From contig JAMJFZ010001797.1 of the NCBI GenBank assembly GCA_026225945.1, forward strand, positions 817,001 to 881,000: a stretch of DNA of 64,000 nucleotides. The letters run 5' to 3'. Of the stretch, positions 10,724 to 21,567 are shown one piece after another. The notes under the pieces were generated by a model, which ran no database searches, was not told the DNA's origin, and saw nothing but the letters and a program-made list of their open reading frames with translations. This DNA is from Cricetomys ansorgei (lineage: Eukaryota > Chordata > Mammalia > Rodentia > Nesomyidae). Both the position numbers and the translations under genes were made by a program. Each line of letters begins with the position of its first letter. Positions within the stretch are counted from its first letter, which is position 1.

Positions 10724-11298
10724 TTCTTTGTCTTCTCTCCCCCAAGAATAGCTTCCTAAGTTAGAACAGAATTTCACCTACTAACCCTGGTGATGGTCTC
10801 CGTTTCTTAGCCCACAGCACCTCAGAGGAACCAGGTGGGTGCCAGCCTGCTGGGTACACCCTCCGCTGTGACGTAATGTTTTGTTGACAACATGTTCTGA
10901 AAGCATCCGTGGGTAGACAGCACAAGTCAGCAACCTGGGAGCAACTGTAATTTCAGCATGCACTGGGGAGTCACAAATTAGGGCAGGTCAGATCCTTCCC
11001 TCAAATGACACAGCAGTGACTAGCAGCTTCGGGTGGTGGGAGTGATTCAGGAGTTAATGGGGATCCTCAGATCTGGTAGGAGGAAGAAGTATTTAAGCCT
11101 TCCTTTAACAGTTTCAACATTTCCTCGGGTTTTAGCACAGCTTAAATCTCCAAAGTGTAACCAGGGGCCTCTTGGCTGTGCTGAATGGCGTATTAAATGG
11201 AAGCTGTAGTGACCCGTGCACACGGGGAGATGTGGCTCACACTGGAAAGACAGATGGGAATTAGAGCAGATTATTTTGCCTCAGGAAAACAAACTTGA
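10724..11298. other. unassigned non-coding sequence
   Basis: No repeat family or exon recognised. Confidence 0.5.
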
Positions 11299-11475
11299 GG
11301 GCCAGGTGGTGGCGGCGCATGCCTTTAATCCCAGCACTTGGGAGGCAGAGGCAGGGGGATCTCTGTGAGTGTGAGGCCAGCCTGGTCTACAGAGCGAGTT
11401 CCAGGACAGCCAGGACTACACAGAGAAACCCAATCTCCAAACAACAACAACAAAAAACAAAACCAAAAAACAAAA
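11299..11475 (+). mobile_element. B1 SINE
   Basis: A full B1 layout: GGCCAGGTGGTGGCGGCGC head, TTTAATCCCAGCACTTGGG, GGCAGAGGCAGG, GGCCAGCCTGGTCTACAG, GAGTTCCAGGACAGCCAGG and an A-rich tail of CAA units. It reads GACTACACAGAGAAACC, the mouse/rat-like form, unlike most B1 copies in this window. Confidence 0.95.
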
Positions 11476-11649
11476 GAAGGCAAGCTTGAAGCACAACGTC
11501 ATTTTACTGCAAGGTTAGACATTTTGACTGTCAGAGTGACAAGAGACGGTGGCAGACATGGTGCCTTTAAAAGAAAAAAGGTCTTGGGTCACCAACCCAG
11601 GTTATTTCAGTTCTGTCAACTTACCAAAAATGTAAAAAAAAAAAAAATT

Positions 11650-11785
11650 GTTTCTATTTATTTGTGTGCGCACCCCACGTGTGGAGGTCAGAGTTGACAA
11701 TTCTTTCCTTCCAGCATGTAGGCTCCCAGGACTGGACTCGGGTTGTCGGGCCTCACGGCACGCATCTTCATCCACAGAGCCCGCG
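11650..11785 (-). mobile_element. B3 SINE fragment, antisense
   Basis: GTGTGGAGGTCAGAGTTGAC, TTCCTTCCAGCATG, GGACTGGACTCGGG and GTCGGGCCTCACGG reproduce the reverse complement of the B3 tail and body. The tRNA-derived head at the right edge is decayed. Confidence 0.65.
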
Positions 11786-11904
11786 TGTTTGTGCTGCGAG
11801 GTGCACTGGTGGCCCTCTGGGTAGCGGGAGGAGCCACTGTGACGGCCACTGAGCACACGCTGGTCTCCAAGCAGCTCCGGACAGGTATGGATTTACTCTC
11901 TCTG

Positions 11905-12275
11905 TGTGAGTCAGTTCTCTGTTCCCTTAACAGAACACCTAAATAACCAACCGATAGGGAGCAAATATTTATCTTTGCTCAGTGTTTTGAAGTACTAGGC
12001 CCACACTGAATCGGCTTTGTTGCCTTGGGCCTGTGGCGGTGCAGCACGTCATGGTGGGTGTGGGGAGTAGGGAAGCCATACACCCCCTAAGTGGAAGAGA
12101 ATGAGAAAGAAGAGACAAGAGTCCCCCAGTACCTGCCTTCCACGGGGGCTCCAGAGATGGACTTCCTCTATCAGATCACCTCTAAAAGTTCCTTTACCTC
12201 TAAATACTGAAGTGGGCTGGAGACAAGCCCGTAACACAGTCTTTTGAGGGTTAGTCCAGATACAAACCACGGCAG
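11905..12275 (-). mobile_element. old L1 3' UTR-type repeat, antisense
   Basis: The plus strand shows TTCCCTTAACAGAACACC, AGCAAATATTTATC, GGCGGTGCAGCACGTCATGG, TCAGATCACC, TTAGTCCAGATACAAACCA in order. This is the same antisense layout as the repeats at 15490-15694 and 39632-40215. I place it with pre-rodent L1M-type 3' UTRs, but an LTR (MaLR) origin for this tail type is not excluded. Confidence 0.5.
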
Positions 12276-13439
12276 CTTTGACTACACCCCGAAGAGTGGG
12301 GTCTTCTCCCTCTTTGTGGGTCACAGACATTATTGTCCTCAATTGCCTTTGCCTAGGCTGCGCTTTTAAACACAACCTCATTTAGTACTATCCCCATAAA
12401 ATGAAACCCTTTGTGTATGAGACTCGTTTTCTGTCTTGTGATTGCTTCAAGTCACAAGCAGTTTGCTGAATATGGACGAGCGGGGTAGGGGGAGCGGAAA
12501 CAGGGCATAATCATCTAAAAATAAATTTAAGGGCTTTTTACAAGAAGCGAGAGTCTTACCTACCTGTCTGAGAGCTAGAGTGGCTTTGGGGGTTAGCTCA
12601 CAAATGCTAAGCATCACTTTAGAAGCTCCATTTCACAGGTATTATACGCACAACATGAGAAGCAGCAAAGGACAAGCCCCAGGATGTCTGGCTGCTGGCG
12701 CCTGGCGAGGAGATCAGAATGAAGTTTTCACCATCATGGCTCTTCCTGTGCTCTACTCAAGTCTGCTAAGGACGGGTTCTACAGGTGAGTGTCCTTCAGA
12801 AAGGTGTCCATGGGAAGTAGCTAGCTTTTCTCCTCCTTTCTCCCCCTCTTCTTCCTCCTCTTCTTCCCCTTCCACCCTCTCTCCTCCTCCTCCTTCTCCT
12901 CTTGTTCCCCCCCCTCCATCCCTCCTCCTTCTCTCCCCCTCTTGCTTCCCTGCCTGTCCCTTCTCCTCCTGGTGTGTGCAAACTCTGACCTAATCAGCGG
13001 TCACTGGCAGAGTCATAACTGAGTGGATTACTGGGTAGACACTGTGAAAGGCGAGGCCAGATTGGAGCAAGTGCTTTCCAGGGGTGAGCAGCAGGAGAGG
13101 ATCCTGTCCGCTGCCCCCATCCTCTTTTTCTCACTCCCTGTCTGCTGGCTTCTGTGAGGAGCATCTCTGCCCTGTCCTACCCTCTCTGCCACAAAGCCTT
13201 GCCTCACCTCAGGCCTAAGGCAACAGAGCTGGTCAAGCACCACAGCCTCAGAAACGGAGGCCAAATGCATCTTTCCTCCTCCACATTGCTTCTCTGGAGC
13301 ATTTCCTCAGCAATAAAAGACTGCTTAACACAAGGTTGGTACCTTCCTCAGTTGTCATTTTGGACCATGAGATGACCTTGGGGCTAGAGCTGCCTGTGGG
13401 AAGTTAAAAATCACGAGGAAGATAGGTCTTTAAAGAACG
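12276..13439. other. unassigned; polypyrimidine tract at 12827-12970
   Basis: About 145 bp on the plus strand is almost pure C+T, built from TCC, CTT and CCCC runs. Frames across it encode only Ser/Pro or Arg/Gly low-complexity protein. Such mirror-like polypurine-polypyrimidine DNA can form triplexes. The rest is unassigned; an AATAAA lies near 13312 with no gene around it. Confidence 0.6.
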
Positions 13440-13681
13440 TGTGTGTGTGTCTGTGTCTGTGTGTCTGTCTGTGTGTGTATGTGTGTGTCTGTGTGTCTCT
13501 GTGTGTGTATGTGTGTGTGTGTATGTGTGCATGTGTCAGTGTGTGTGTATGTGTGCATGTGTCTGTGTGTATCTGTGTGTGTGTGTGTCTGTGTGTGTAT
13601 CTGTGTGTCTGTGTGTGTGTGTGTCTATGTGTGTGTATCTGTGTGTGTGTGTGTCTGTGTGTGTGTGTCTGTGTGTGTGTA
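13440..13681. repeat. (TG)n array with TGTC and TA variants
   Basis: About 240 bp of TG with regular TC and TA interruptions (CTGTGTGT, TATGTGTG). It runs directly into the tail side of a minus-strand B2. The 97-150 codon frames here translate only to Val/Cys or His/Thr dipeptides. Confidence 0.95.
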
Positions 13682-13829
13682 CGCACAGCTGTGCAGGCCA
13701 GAAGTGGGCATTGGATCCCCAGGACTGGAGTTAGAGTGGTTGTGAGTCCCCTGATAAAGGCGCTAGGACTAGGCCGGTCGTCCGCGAGAGCAGCCCGTGC
13801 TCCTGGCCACCGAGCGGCCTCTCCAGCCC
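13682..13829 (-). mobile_element. B2 SINE, antisense, tail expanded into TG array
   Basis: CAGGCCAGAAGTGGGCATTG, GGATCCCCAGGACTGGAG, GGTTGTGAGTC and the head complement CACCGAGCGGCCTCTCCAG are present. The TG array at 13440-13681 occupies the place of the CA-rich B2 tail. Confidence 0.85.
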
Positions 13830-14504
13830 CCAACCTAGGTTCTTCTTATCAAAGTGCCACCGCACTGCCCTTGAACGTGTGGACCTTCTGACCGTGATAA
13901 AGGTCTCCTCGCTTTCCTTCAGCCATTGCTCTTTGGGGTTCCCTCTGCCTTTGACAAAGCATCATTCTAAAAGATTTGGCTTCCAGAGCAAGAAGTATAA
14001 AAATGCAGAAGACACACTGAGGATCGGCTCTCCCTGCCCGTGTCCCGTACCCTCGCTTCCCCCAGCACCTCGGTCGGCCCACCTCACGGGATAACAGTAA
14101 CTATGGCCGGCTGAGCCTTGGCTCTGTGTCGGCATGATTAGGCCCCTCACTGCAGCACCTCGTGGGATCCTTGCTGGCTTTCTACAATGGCTTTTTCCGT
14201 AGCTAGTTGCGCGGCCCTCTGTCTCATCCTTTCAAATGTCTAGCAGCCATTCTCCACACACCAGCCTAATGGATTCTCCTGTAAAAATCTCCCCACAGAA
14301 GCTGTCTGCTTAGTAGAATCTGTCTATGGTTTTTTAGTTGCGTGGCACCATTACCCCAATAGCGGCAGAAACTCCGATCATCTCTGCCTGTGGCAATGAA
14401 GACTTTGGGAAGAATGCGGCTGGTAGTTCTCACCTGGAGGCTTCTGGTGCATGGCCAACATACACGCTGGCTGTTGTAAGGGCAGTGTGAGATGTCCCCC
14501 AGAG
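13830..14504. other. unassigned non-coding sequence
   Basis: No gene or repeat family recognised. Confidence 0.5.
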
Positions 14505-14797
14505 TCTCAAGCATTTCAACACGTGGTCCCCAGTTGGTGGCGTTGAGGTTGGGTTTTTTTTTGGTGGGGTGGCCTTGTTGGAGGAAGTACACCACTGGAG
14601 AGCTTAAGGCCTCACACTGTTTGCAGTTGGTTCTCTCTTCACGCTTGCAGTTCAAGATGTGAGCTCTCGGCCGACAGGCCTCTGTCCCACCCCCCACCCC
14701 ACCCCCCGCTGTCATGGCCTCTTAAGCCCCTCTCCCCGCCTTTAGGTTACCTTGACATGGTGTTCCACCACGGCACCAGAAAAGGAACTGAGATAGC
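14505..14797 (+). mobile_element. rodent L1 (Lx-type) 3' UTR fragment
   Basis: GGTCCCCAGTTGGTGGCGTTG, GGTGGCCTTGTTGGAGGAAG, AGATGTGAGCTCTCGGC and a closing TTACCTTGACATGGTGTTCC...GGAACTGAGATAG follow the sense order seen at 30369-30725 and 35040-35397. The middle is shortened relative to those copies. Confidence 0.6.
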
Positions 14798-15489
14798 CAG
14801 TTACCATCTCAAGACCCGAAGAGCTGCACAAACTGGTCCCAAGGGAGCTCATCCACACCCCCGGGAAGCCAGTGCCTCCTGGAAGCTGGAGGCCTTCGTT
14901 CCTCCGACTGCTCCCCTCCCTCAGAGGGAGCAATCTCAAGTCCTCATCTAGGAAACAATAGCTCTTCTCTTATAGAGTATTCCCAGGGGTGGAGGAAATT
15001 ACAAGTATCTCCCCTGCTTCTGGGGAGAGGCCACGGGAATCACGGCTCCACGGAACAGAGCGAGACATCAATGTGGGTGGAGTACATATTGGGGTAGATA
15101 TGGAGAAACCCGGAGCCTGTGTCCTTAACTAGTCTACTCTGTTGCCCCCACCACCCACCCCTCGGGCCACTCCACACCGAGTCCATCCTTCCTTTCTGCC
15201 GAATCTGCCTTTGCTAAGGCCTGAGGATGGGGCACACCCATTGCCTCAGCTACCAGCAAGTTCAGTAGTGCGCTAATGAAAAGGAAGTGACTGGCTTTGA
15301 GCTCCATGTGGGGGTTTGTTTGAGCCCCCTTCACCCCAGAACCTTCCCTCTGTCGCCCCCAGAGTAAGAGTCTAGGCAATTCTGTGAAGTGTGGCATCAG
15401 AGCCGCTACTCTGATATCACACCGAGCTGGAATGGGGATTAACCCTTTATATGCCATCATTTCTGTGGCATCGCAGAGTATCTCAGAGG
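14798..15489. other. unassigned non-coding sequence
   Basis: No recognised gene. Frames of about 60-124 codons on both strands have no identifiable domain. Confidence 0.5.
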
Positions 15490-15694
15490 GGGCTGAAGTA
15501 CAGAACACTTATTTAACCCATGGCATGATGAAGCAGAAGTGGCAGGAATCTAACAGTACCTGCCCTTGAATTAACTCACTCTCTCGAGACCCCGCCTCCT
15601 AAGGTTCTAATGCTTTCCGCAGCGGGGCGGGCAGGGAACCAGACCTTCAGCACGTGGGCTTTTTTGGGGGGACACTTTACACGCCAACTAGAGC
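15490..15694 (-). mobile_element. old L1 3' UTR-type repeat, antisense
   Basis: TTAACTCACTCTCTCGAGAC, CCCGCCTCCTAAGGTTC and GGGGGGACACTTTACACG are the antisense 3' UTR signature shared with 11905-12275 and 39632-40215. The left boundary is uncertain. Confidence 0.4.
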
Positions 15695-15829
15695 AGAGAC
15701 TCTCTTTGCAAAGTTTAACGCATTATTTTAATGCGCTGTCTGGAGAGTGGATCCTTCTAGAGACAGTTAACTTTTAGTCTTTCCCTCCTGTTATTTCATG
15801 TCTTTTAACTCTGCCCCCGCCACTTTAAA

Positions 15830-16043
15830 AATATTTGCTTTTGTTTTATGAGCGGTTCGCCTGCATGTAGGTATGATATGCACCATGTACGTGCAGTGCT
15901 CATGTAGGCCAGAAGAGGGCGTTGCATTGCCTGGAACTGTAGTTACAGACAGTTGTGAGCTGCCACGTGAGTGCTGAGAATTGAACCTGGGTTCTCTTCA
16001 GGAGCAGCCAGTGCTCTTGATCACTGAGCCATCTCTCCAGGCC
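15830..16043 (-). mobile_element. B2 SINE, antisense
   Basis: It is well preserved: CCAGAAGAGGGCGTTGC, TGGAACTGTAGTTACAGAC, GTTGTGAGCTGCCACG, TTGAACCTGGGTTCTC and head complement CACTGAGCCATCTCTCCAG. It keeps the AGAAGAGGGCG core that resembles half of a CTCF motif. Confidence 0.95.
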
Positions 16044-16887
16044 CTCATCTCCTTTTAATAATCAAAGAAAATAAAAACCAGAACCTTTGTGCTATTACCC
16101 CCCATCATCTTTTGCCAGTTAGGATTTAACAGTAAGAAAGGCAATATGATCCACTGAAATCCTCAGCAACTGAACTTTACCCCACAGAAAATTCTCAGTT
16201 TGATGTTAAAATTCACAGGTCAATGAACTTTTCTAACCTAGTGGCTGTTTTGGTCTTCAAAGTGAGCCTTCCTATTTCTGTCTTCCTGTTACCATTGACT
16301 CTCCATTTCTCCCTTAGCTCATCAGTCTCCGGGCAATCTCTGGGTAACCCTCCCCACAGAAAGCTATTCCTAACCAGTGTGAAACCCTTAATTTAATTAA
16401 CACCATCACTGTTTCCCAATAAGGGTAAGATAAACTCAATTTATACCAGGAAGGAAGGAAATTAACTTCACACTACTGGAAAGAAAAAAAGAAAGAAAGA
16501 AAATCAGAACAGGATTCTGAATCAAGAGGCTAAGAGGTCACACATCCTTAGTTCCTCAAGTCCTGATGACGGTGATTTAATGGCCTAAGAGTCAAATGAG
16601 ACCTTAGAGGTGGGAAGTGATTGGAGTCCGAAAAGAGGGAGTGATATCATAACCAGACACAGGTTGACACAGGTAACTGACGTGTAACTGATCCCCCCAA
16701 ATTGGTCCCGAGACTGTTAGTTCATATATTGTCTAAACCATGATCAGAAGATACCCAGAGCCTTTATTTCCTAGAATTACACCTTTTTGGAAGTGGAGGG
16801 AAAAGCATCCAAGACATTTACAGTAAAATACAAACTAGGAAGGATAAAACAAAAGGACCCTGGCCAGCAATGATTAGGGGCAAATGT
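16044..16887. other. unassigned; short (GAAA)n at 16481-16502
   Basis: No gene recognised. A short run of GAAA units is the only simple repeat. Confidence 0.5.
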
Positions 16888-16992
16888 GGCAAGCTAGGAC
16901 ACCACATAGCCCAGGCTGGCCTTGAACTTGCCATCCTCCTGCCTCAGCCTCCCGAGTGCTGGGATTAAAAGTATGCACTACTGTTCTTGGTG
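16888..16992 (-). mobile_element. old B1-type (PB1) SINE, antisense
   Basis: CATAGCCCAGGCTGGCCTTG, CCTCCTGCCTCAGCCTCC and GAGTGCTGGGATTAAAAG reproduce a B1 monomer in reverse. It lacks the 29-bp internal duplication area of modern B1, consistent with a proto-B1. Confidence 0.75.
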
Positions 16993-18923
16993 CAAACAAA
17001 AAGTATTTGTTGCCAAGCACAAAGACTAGGAAACAGATTCAACATAAGAATTTTTGAGAATACATTTCTACTTTGTGAATTCGGAGGAACGCACTCAAAC
17101 CACAGCAAGCATATAATCTTGCCCCAACAGGAGTGTGGGGTGAGAATCTGTGGGTGTCTAACACGTGGGTGACACTGGGAAATCGAAGTCATCTTCTCCA
17201 AGAAAAAAATCTGATAAATCTTACCACCCCTGTGTAGATTCTAATCCATCTAGGAAGTCTACTGGTCTCATTCCATGACAATCCTAAGGAGATCCACTAA
17301 GAGGTTGTATATCTACCCTAGCCTGGCTCTTTCCATGTAAATACAGCAGATTCTTGAGATTATACAGTGTCAGGCAGTGAGCTGTGTATTCTAGGAAAGT
17401 GTTCGCACATGCTGCCCACCAGTGTGCATTTTATTTAGAACACGTTGGGAGACTCTAGGGAACCTGCCAGCTACCTGGGAGGACCAGAATGGAGTGTCTG
17501 CCAAAGTTCACCTTGACCTCCTCCAAGATAGTCCTGGCAATGACCCCTCCCTGCTATAGAAGAACTCACTTAATAAACACCGCAGGATCCCCAAACTGTA
17601 TTATATTGCAAGAGGCCAGACAGGACTGTGGTAAGTCATTTAGTCCAGGTTTCCATGCCTGGGCAGAACAGAATTCTTGAGTCACAGGAAGCTGCAAGTT
17701 CCTCTTGCTCTGCTCCATCTCCATATGTCTCCTGTTGTGTGTTTTGTCTTTTTATTTGTTGGTTGTGTTTAAGTCGCATCAGAACACTACAGGCTCCCCT
17801 TGCAGTTTCTCACTCCCTTGCTCAAATTATGCAAATGAATAATAACCCTTATCTACTTGAGTTTGCTCTTGAATGAAAACTAATTGGATTGTAATATGCT
17901 AACCCTTGTGCTAATGTTTGTCCCCGAAGATAGAGACCTAAAAAATGCATGTGAGAGCTCTTTGGGGGACAGGATTGTGAGCCGGGAAGCTGAGACGTGA
18001 GGGAGACAGAACAGGATGGAAATGACTGGATAGTCCTTAAAAAACGTGAAGAGGTTGTGTGTGTTTGTGTGCGTTCCTTTCTTCCTTTATATTCTCTACT
18101 TACAATTTAAGAAACAACAACTACATATTACCATTCTGAACAGAAAAATAACAATGAATGAAGAAAAACAAAAGCCTACGAAACATTTAGTGCACAAACA
18201 GGTGAACAGAGGTGCCGACCATGGTTTTGCTGGAGCGTCTTGCAGGAGGATCGTGCAAGGCCGGATGCTCTGGGACCAGACAACTACTGGCAGCGACCAG
18301 GAAAGATGCTGAGTCAGCTCGCATGTGACTGAGAGGACAGCAAGTCTAAGCTGGACCTCAGGGCCCCTGGGAGGGATGAGGAATAGAAATGACGACTTTA
18401 GGATGTGGTGGAAGGGGTCAGTGAATCACAGCACAGAAACTGTAAACACCACGTCACGCCCCGTCTGTATTTCTTTGACAAAGGATATTCTATAAATCAA
18501 GATGAAGGAGATGCCTACCATCTGTTGTCTGAGGTCCAGGTAGCTCCCTGTGACCGTCTGGGGACAAGACTACGTGGAAATGAACCTGATGTGATACCTG
18601 TACTCGAGGTCTGCAGGGGTCTGCACCAGGGAGCGCCTCACTGGGCATCTTCAGTGACAGGAGGGTGGGGACACCATAGGGTGTCAGGAGGATAACTGGT
18701 ACTCTGTGGAGCTCCAGAGAGGGCACGATCTCATGGTGGGGGCTCAAGGTGATTCTGGGAAAGGGCTTCTTTGGGAGTTCCCTGGGCATGACCTGCTCAA
18801 CACCTTCATCAAATCGCCTCGCGAGTGAGCCCCTGTGGGAAGTCCTGGATTTCTCCTGAAGTGGTGAACTGGCCTTTCCTTTATACCTCACTTGGTTTCT
18901 TTTGGTCTTAAAACCCTTAAAAG
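16993..18923. other. unassigned non-coding sequence
   Basis: Nearly 2 kb with no recognised repeats. The longest frame (minus strand 18490-18963, 157 codons) begins inside the URR1 transposon that follows, which argues against a real gene start. No domain is recognised. Confidence 0.5.
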
Positions 18924-19146
18924 CAGTGCTCTCAGTCTTCCTAACGCTGCGACCCTTTAACACAGTTCCTCATGACGTGGTGACCCCCGACCGTAAAGTT
19001 ATTTTTGTTGCTGCTTCTTAACTGTAATTTTGCTACAGTTATGAATCATAATGTAAATATCTGATATGCAGATGGTCTTAGGTGACCCCTGTGAAAGAAT
19101 CATTTGACCCCCAAAGGGGTCACGACCCACAGGTTGAGAACTGCTG
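18924..19146 (+). mobile_element. URR1 (rodent hAT-Charlie MITE)
   Basis: The left end CAGTGCTCTCAGTCTTCC and right end AGGTTGAGAACTGCTG are degenerate inverted termini. Between them are GCTGCGACCCTTTAACAC, GTGGTGACCCCCGACC, TTGCTACAGTTATGAATC and CCCCAAAGGGGTCACGACC, in the order of the rodent URR1 non-autonomous hAT element. It encodes no transposase. A clean 8-bp target duplication was not visible. Confidence 0.8.
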
Positions 19147-19868
19147 CTCTGAGGAACTCTCAAAGTTGCAGGATTTCCTCAGCAAGTTTTCCTCCCTGTC
19201 CTTGCCAAGAAGTCCCACCCTGTGGTCAGCAGGTGGATCTTGACCCTACCAGAGGAGCCAGTGCCCCTGAACACCCTCGTTGGAAAGGGCCACCCACTAG
19301 AAGATATTGTAATAATCCGAATCCAGAGACGCCACTTCCAGGGCACTCTGACATCACGTCCTGTTTCCAAGCCCCCGGTCCCACTGGTAAGAGGCGAAGT
19401 GTATTCAAAGTGATGCCATTGGCTGTTGAGGGGCCTCTGAAGTCCCATTCGATAGGTAGAGATGTGGATCCTGCCTTCTACTCTCAAAACTGGGACTAAA
19501 ACCAGTAAGTAAAAACCTTCAAAAGGAACACAAATAACACTGAACTGTCATGGCTACAGACAACCCATGCTCAGCGTGCTCCCCAAGGGGAAAGGTTTCC
19601 AGGCTGCCCTCTAACAACGCAGGCGGGAGAGGAGGGTGTCTGTGGATCACAAGTCCTTTTACTTAGTTGTAGGCACAGATGTTTTTCTTTCTTTTTTTTT
19701 TTTTTTTGTCTGACTTAGACTGATTTCGTTAATCACAGGTGCTCAGCATAAAACATCAACAGACAGATTTCCTTAGCCACCAGCGGTGTCTTCTCCTTGC
19801 CTCCTATTATTGGCTCAGTGTAGATTTTCCTGAAAGAGATGTTCCCCAAAGCCTTAAGGCTTGCCCAT
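19147..19868. other. unassigned; oligo-T run at 19686-19707
   Basis: A 131-codon plus-strand frame (19104-19499) starts in URR1 sequence and shows no known domain. A T-rich run may be the tail of an undetected antisense element. Confidence 0.5.
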
Positions 19869-20222
19869 GGTTTGGATCTTGAAGCCCCCATCCTACCTCC
19901 TGCAAAAGAGCCCACGTGTTGAAGGCTTGGTCCCAGGACGCCACTGTGGGGAGGTCGGGCATCTTTAGGAGGGGACATTTGGGGGAAGGTTTTACACCAT
20001 TGATGATGTGTCACTTGCTTTTCCTTCTGGCCGTGAGGTGAGTGGTTTTGCTCTGCTGTTGCTCTTGCTGCCATGTGCTGCCAGGTCAGAGGCCCTACGT
20101 GACAGGGCCAGCCGATCATGGGCTGAAGATTCTAGAACTGCGGCCCAAATAAGCCTTTCTTCTTAATCTGTTTGTTGTCTCGGGAGTTCGTCACAGTGAT
20201 GTGAGACCCTGTATAGCATAGT
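19869..20222 (+). mobile_element. old L1 3' UTR-type repeat
   Basis: TTTGGATCTTGAAGCC, CACGTGTTGAAGGCTTGG, CATCTTTAGGAGGGGAC, GCCGTGAGGTGAGTGG, GCCATGTGCTGCC, GCCAATCATGG-like GCCGATCATGGGCTG and GCCCAAATAAGCCTTTC precede a TTGTTGTCTCGGG...GTCACAGTGATG end. This is the mammal-wide relative of the rodent Lx-type tails elsewhere in the window. Confidence 0.55.
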
Positions 20223-21526
20223 CCACCCTGTGGGTCATTTCAGCCCAGCGTCTCTGGTTTTCATACAAAAACCTGTGGTTACGTGTGATTCCCGAGGATA
20301 GGCTGTGCTCAGCTTTCAAAACAGGGCGCTGTGCAACCTTTCCCGACCAACTACTTGTGCCTAGAAATTTCGTGTGACTTCTTCAGCCTTGGCTTGCTTG
20401 TCCTTTAAAAAGACGCCGGAACTGAGTGTGTTCCCAGGCCCCTCCGGCTGTGTTCTAGCAGAGAGGATTGCACACTCAAACAGAGTCACCGAGGGACCAG
20501 GAAAGGCCGCCCACCCCTGCTTGACAAACCTCCTCTGTGCTCTTAGCTTCGTCTTTGGATGTTTCTATTATCTGTCTTTTCTGTCTTGGCAAATCCTGTT
20601 TTGTTGTTTTGTTTTCCTTCAAGGCCCGGTTCAAATGCTATGTTCTCTGTCGAGCCTTTCCAGGCCACATTCTTGGCCACACACATGTTGAACAAACAGA
20701 CACACGTACGCCTCAGGGTCGTTAGAATTGTGAAGGGCTCTTAGAGCATTCAGTACCAACCTGTGCTGACGTAGGTCATCTGCACCGTGCTGGCCAGTGA
20801 GAGGACCCGGACACAGAACCTTGGCATTTGGATCAGACAGACCACAGAGGAATCCTCTGGCTTTTTGTCTAAAGAAGGCCGTAAGATTTGCATGTGAGAG
20901 ATGCCTCCATAGGGAGGATGTACATGCCCCAGTCCCTGAAGGCACAGGGACGCAGAGAATCTAAACAGGCCTTGTTAAGTCACTCTGTAGAATGGCCCAC
21001 CCTTCATCAAACCTAAGCATCAAGACACGGGTTTCCCTGTGTCGTTGGGTCCTCATCTCTAAAGGCTCCCGAGTCCTATACAGTGCACGTGCACAAACGT
21101 TTGCTTTTCTCTGTCAATCCGCCTCGCGTTAGAAGGGACCCGGTCAGGAACCTGGCAATGGATGAGGAAGCAGCAGCACTTTCTTTCTTCCTCCGCTGGT
21201 TCTTAGCCTTCCTGGGAGAGGAAGATAAAGGGTGCACGTGGGCAGAATCGACTTTGCAAAGCCCTCAAGCTATCTCGGGAACCCAGCGCTTTGTGACTGT
21301 GTTGCCTGAAAATTGCAGACTCTCTCGCTGCTGGTGTCATATCTGCTTCACAAGGTGTCTTCACCAGAGGCGCTGGGCAGGGCTGACAGCCAGCCAGCCA
21401 CTCACCTTCAGGATTCTAAATAGCACTGTCCAGTCTTCCGGCTCTCACCTATGAAGGTCACTCCTAGAGGCCTGTGCACTTCTCCTTCTGTGTGCAGGTT
21501 GATTTGAGTGCACGAGCATGTGTACA

Positions 21527-21530
<4 letters not shown>
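20223..21530. other. unassigned non-coding sequence
   Basis: No repeat family or gene recognised. Overlapping frames near 20374-20945 on both strands look like chance. Confidence 0.5.

Positions 21531-21566
<36 letters not shown>
21531..21566. repeat. (GT)n microsatellite
   Basis: About 18 uninterrupted GT units. Confidence 0.97.

Positions 21567-21567
<1 letters not shown>

Noticed and set aside
18490..18963. 157-codon minus-strand frame as a possible gene
   Set aside because: Its start lies in the URR1 transposon, no domain is recognised, and there is no splice or polyadenylation context.
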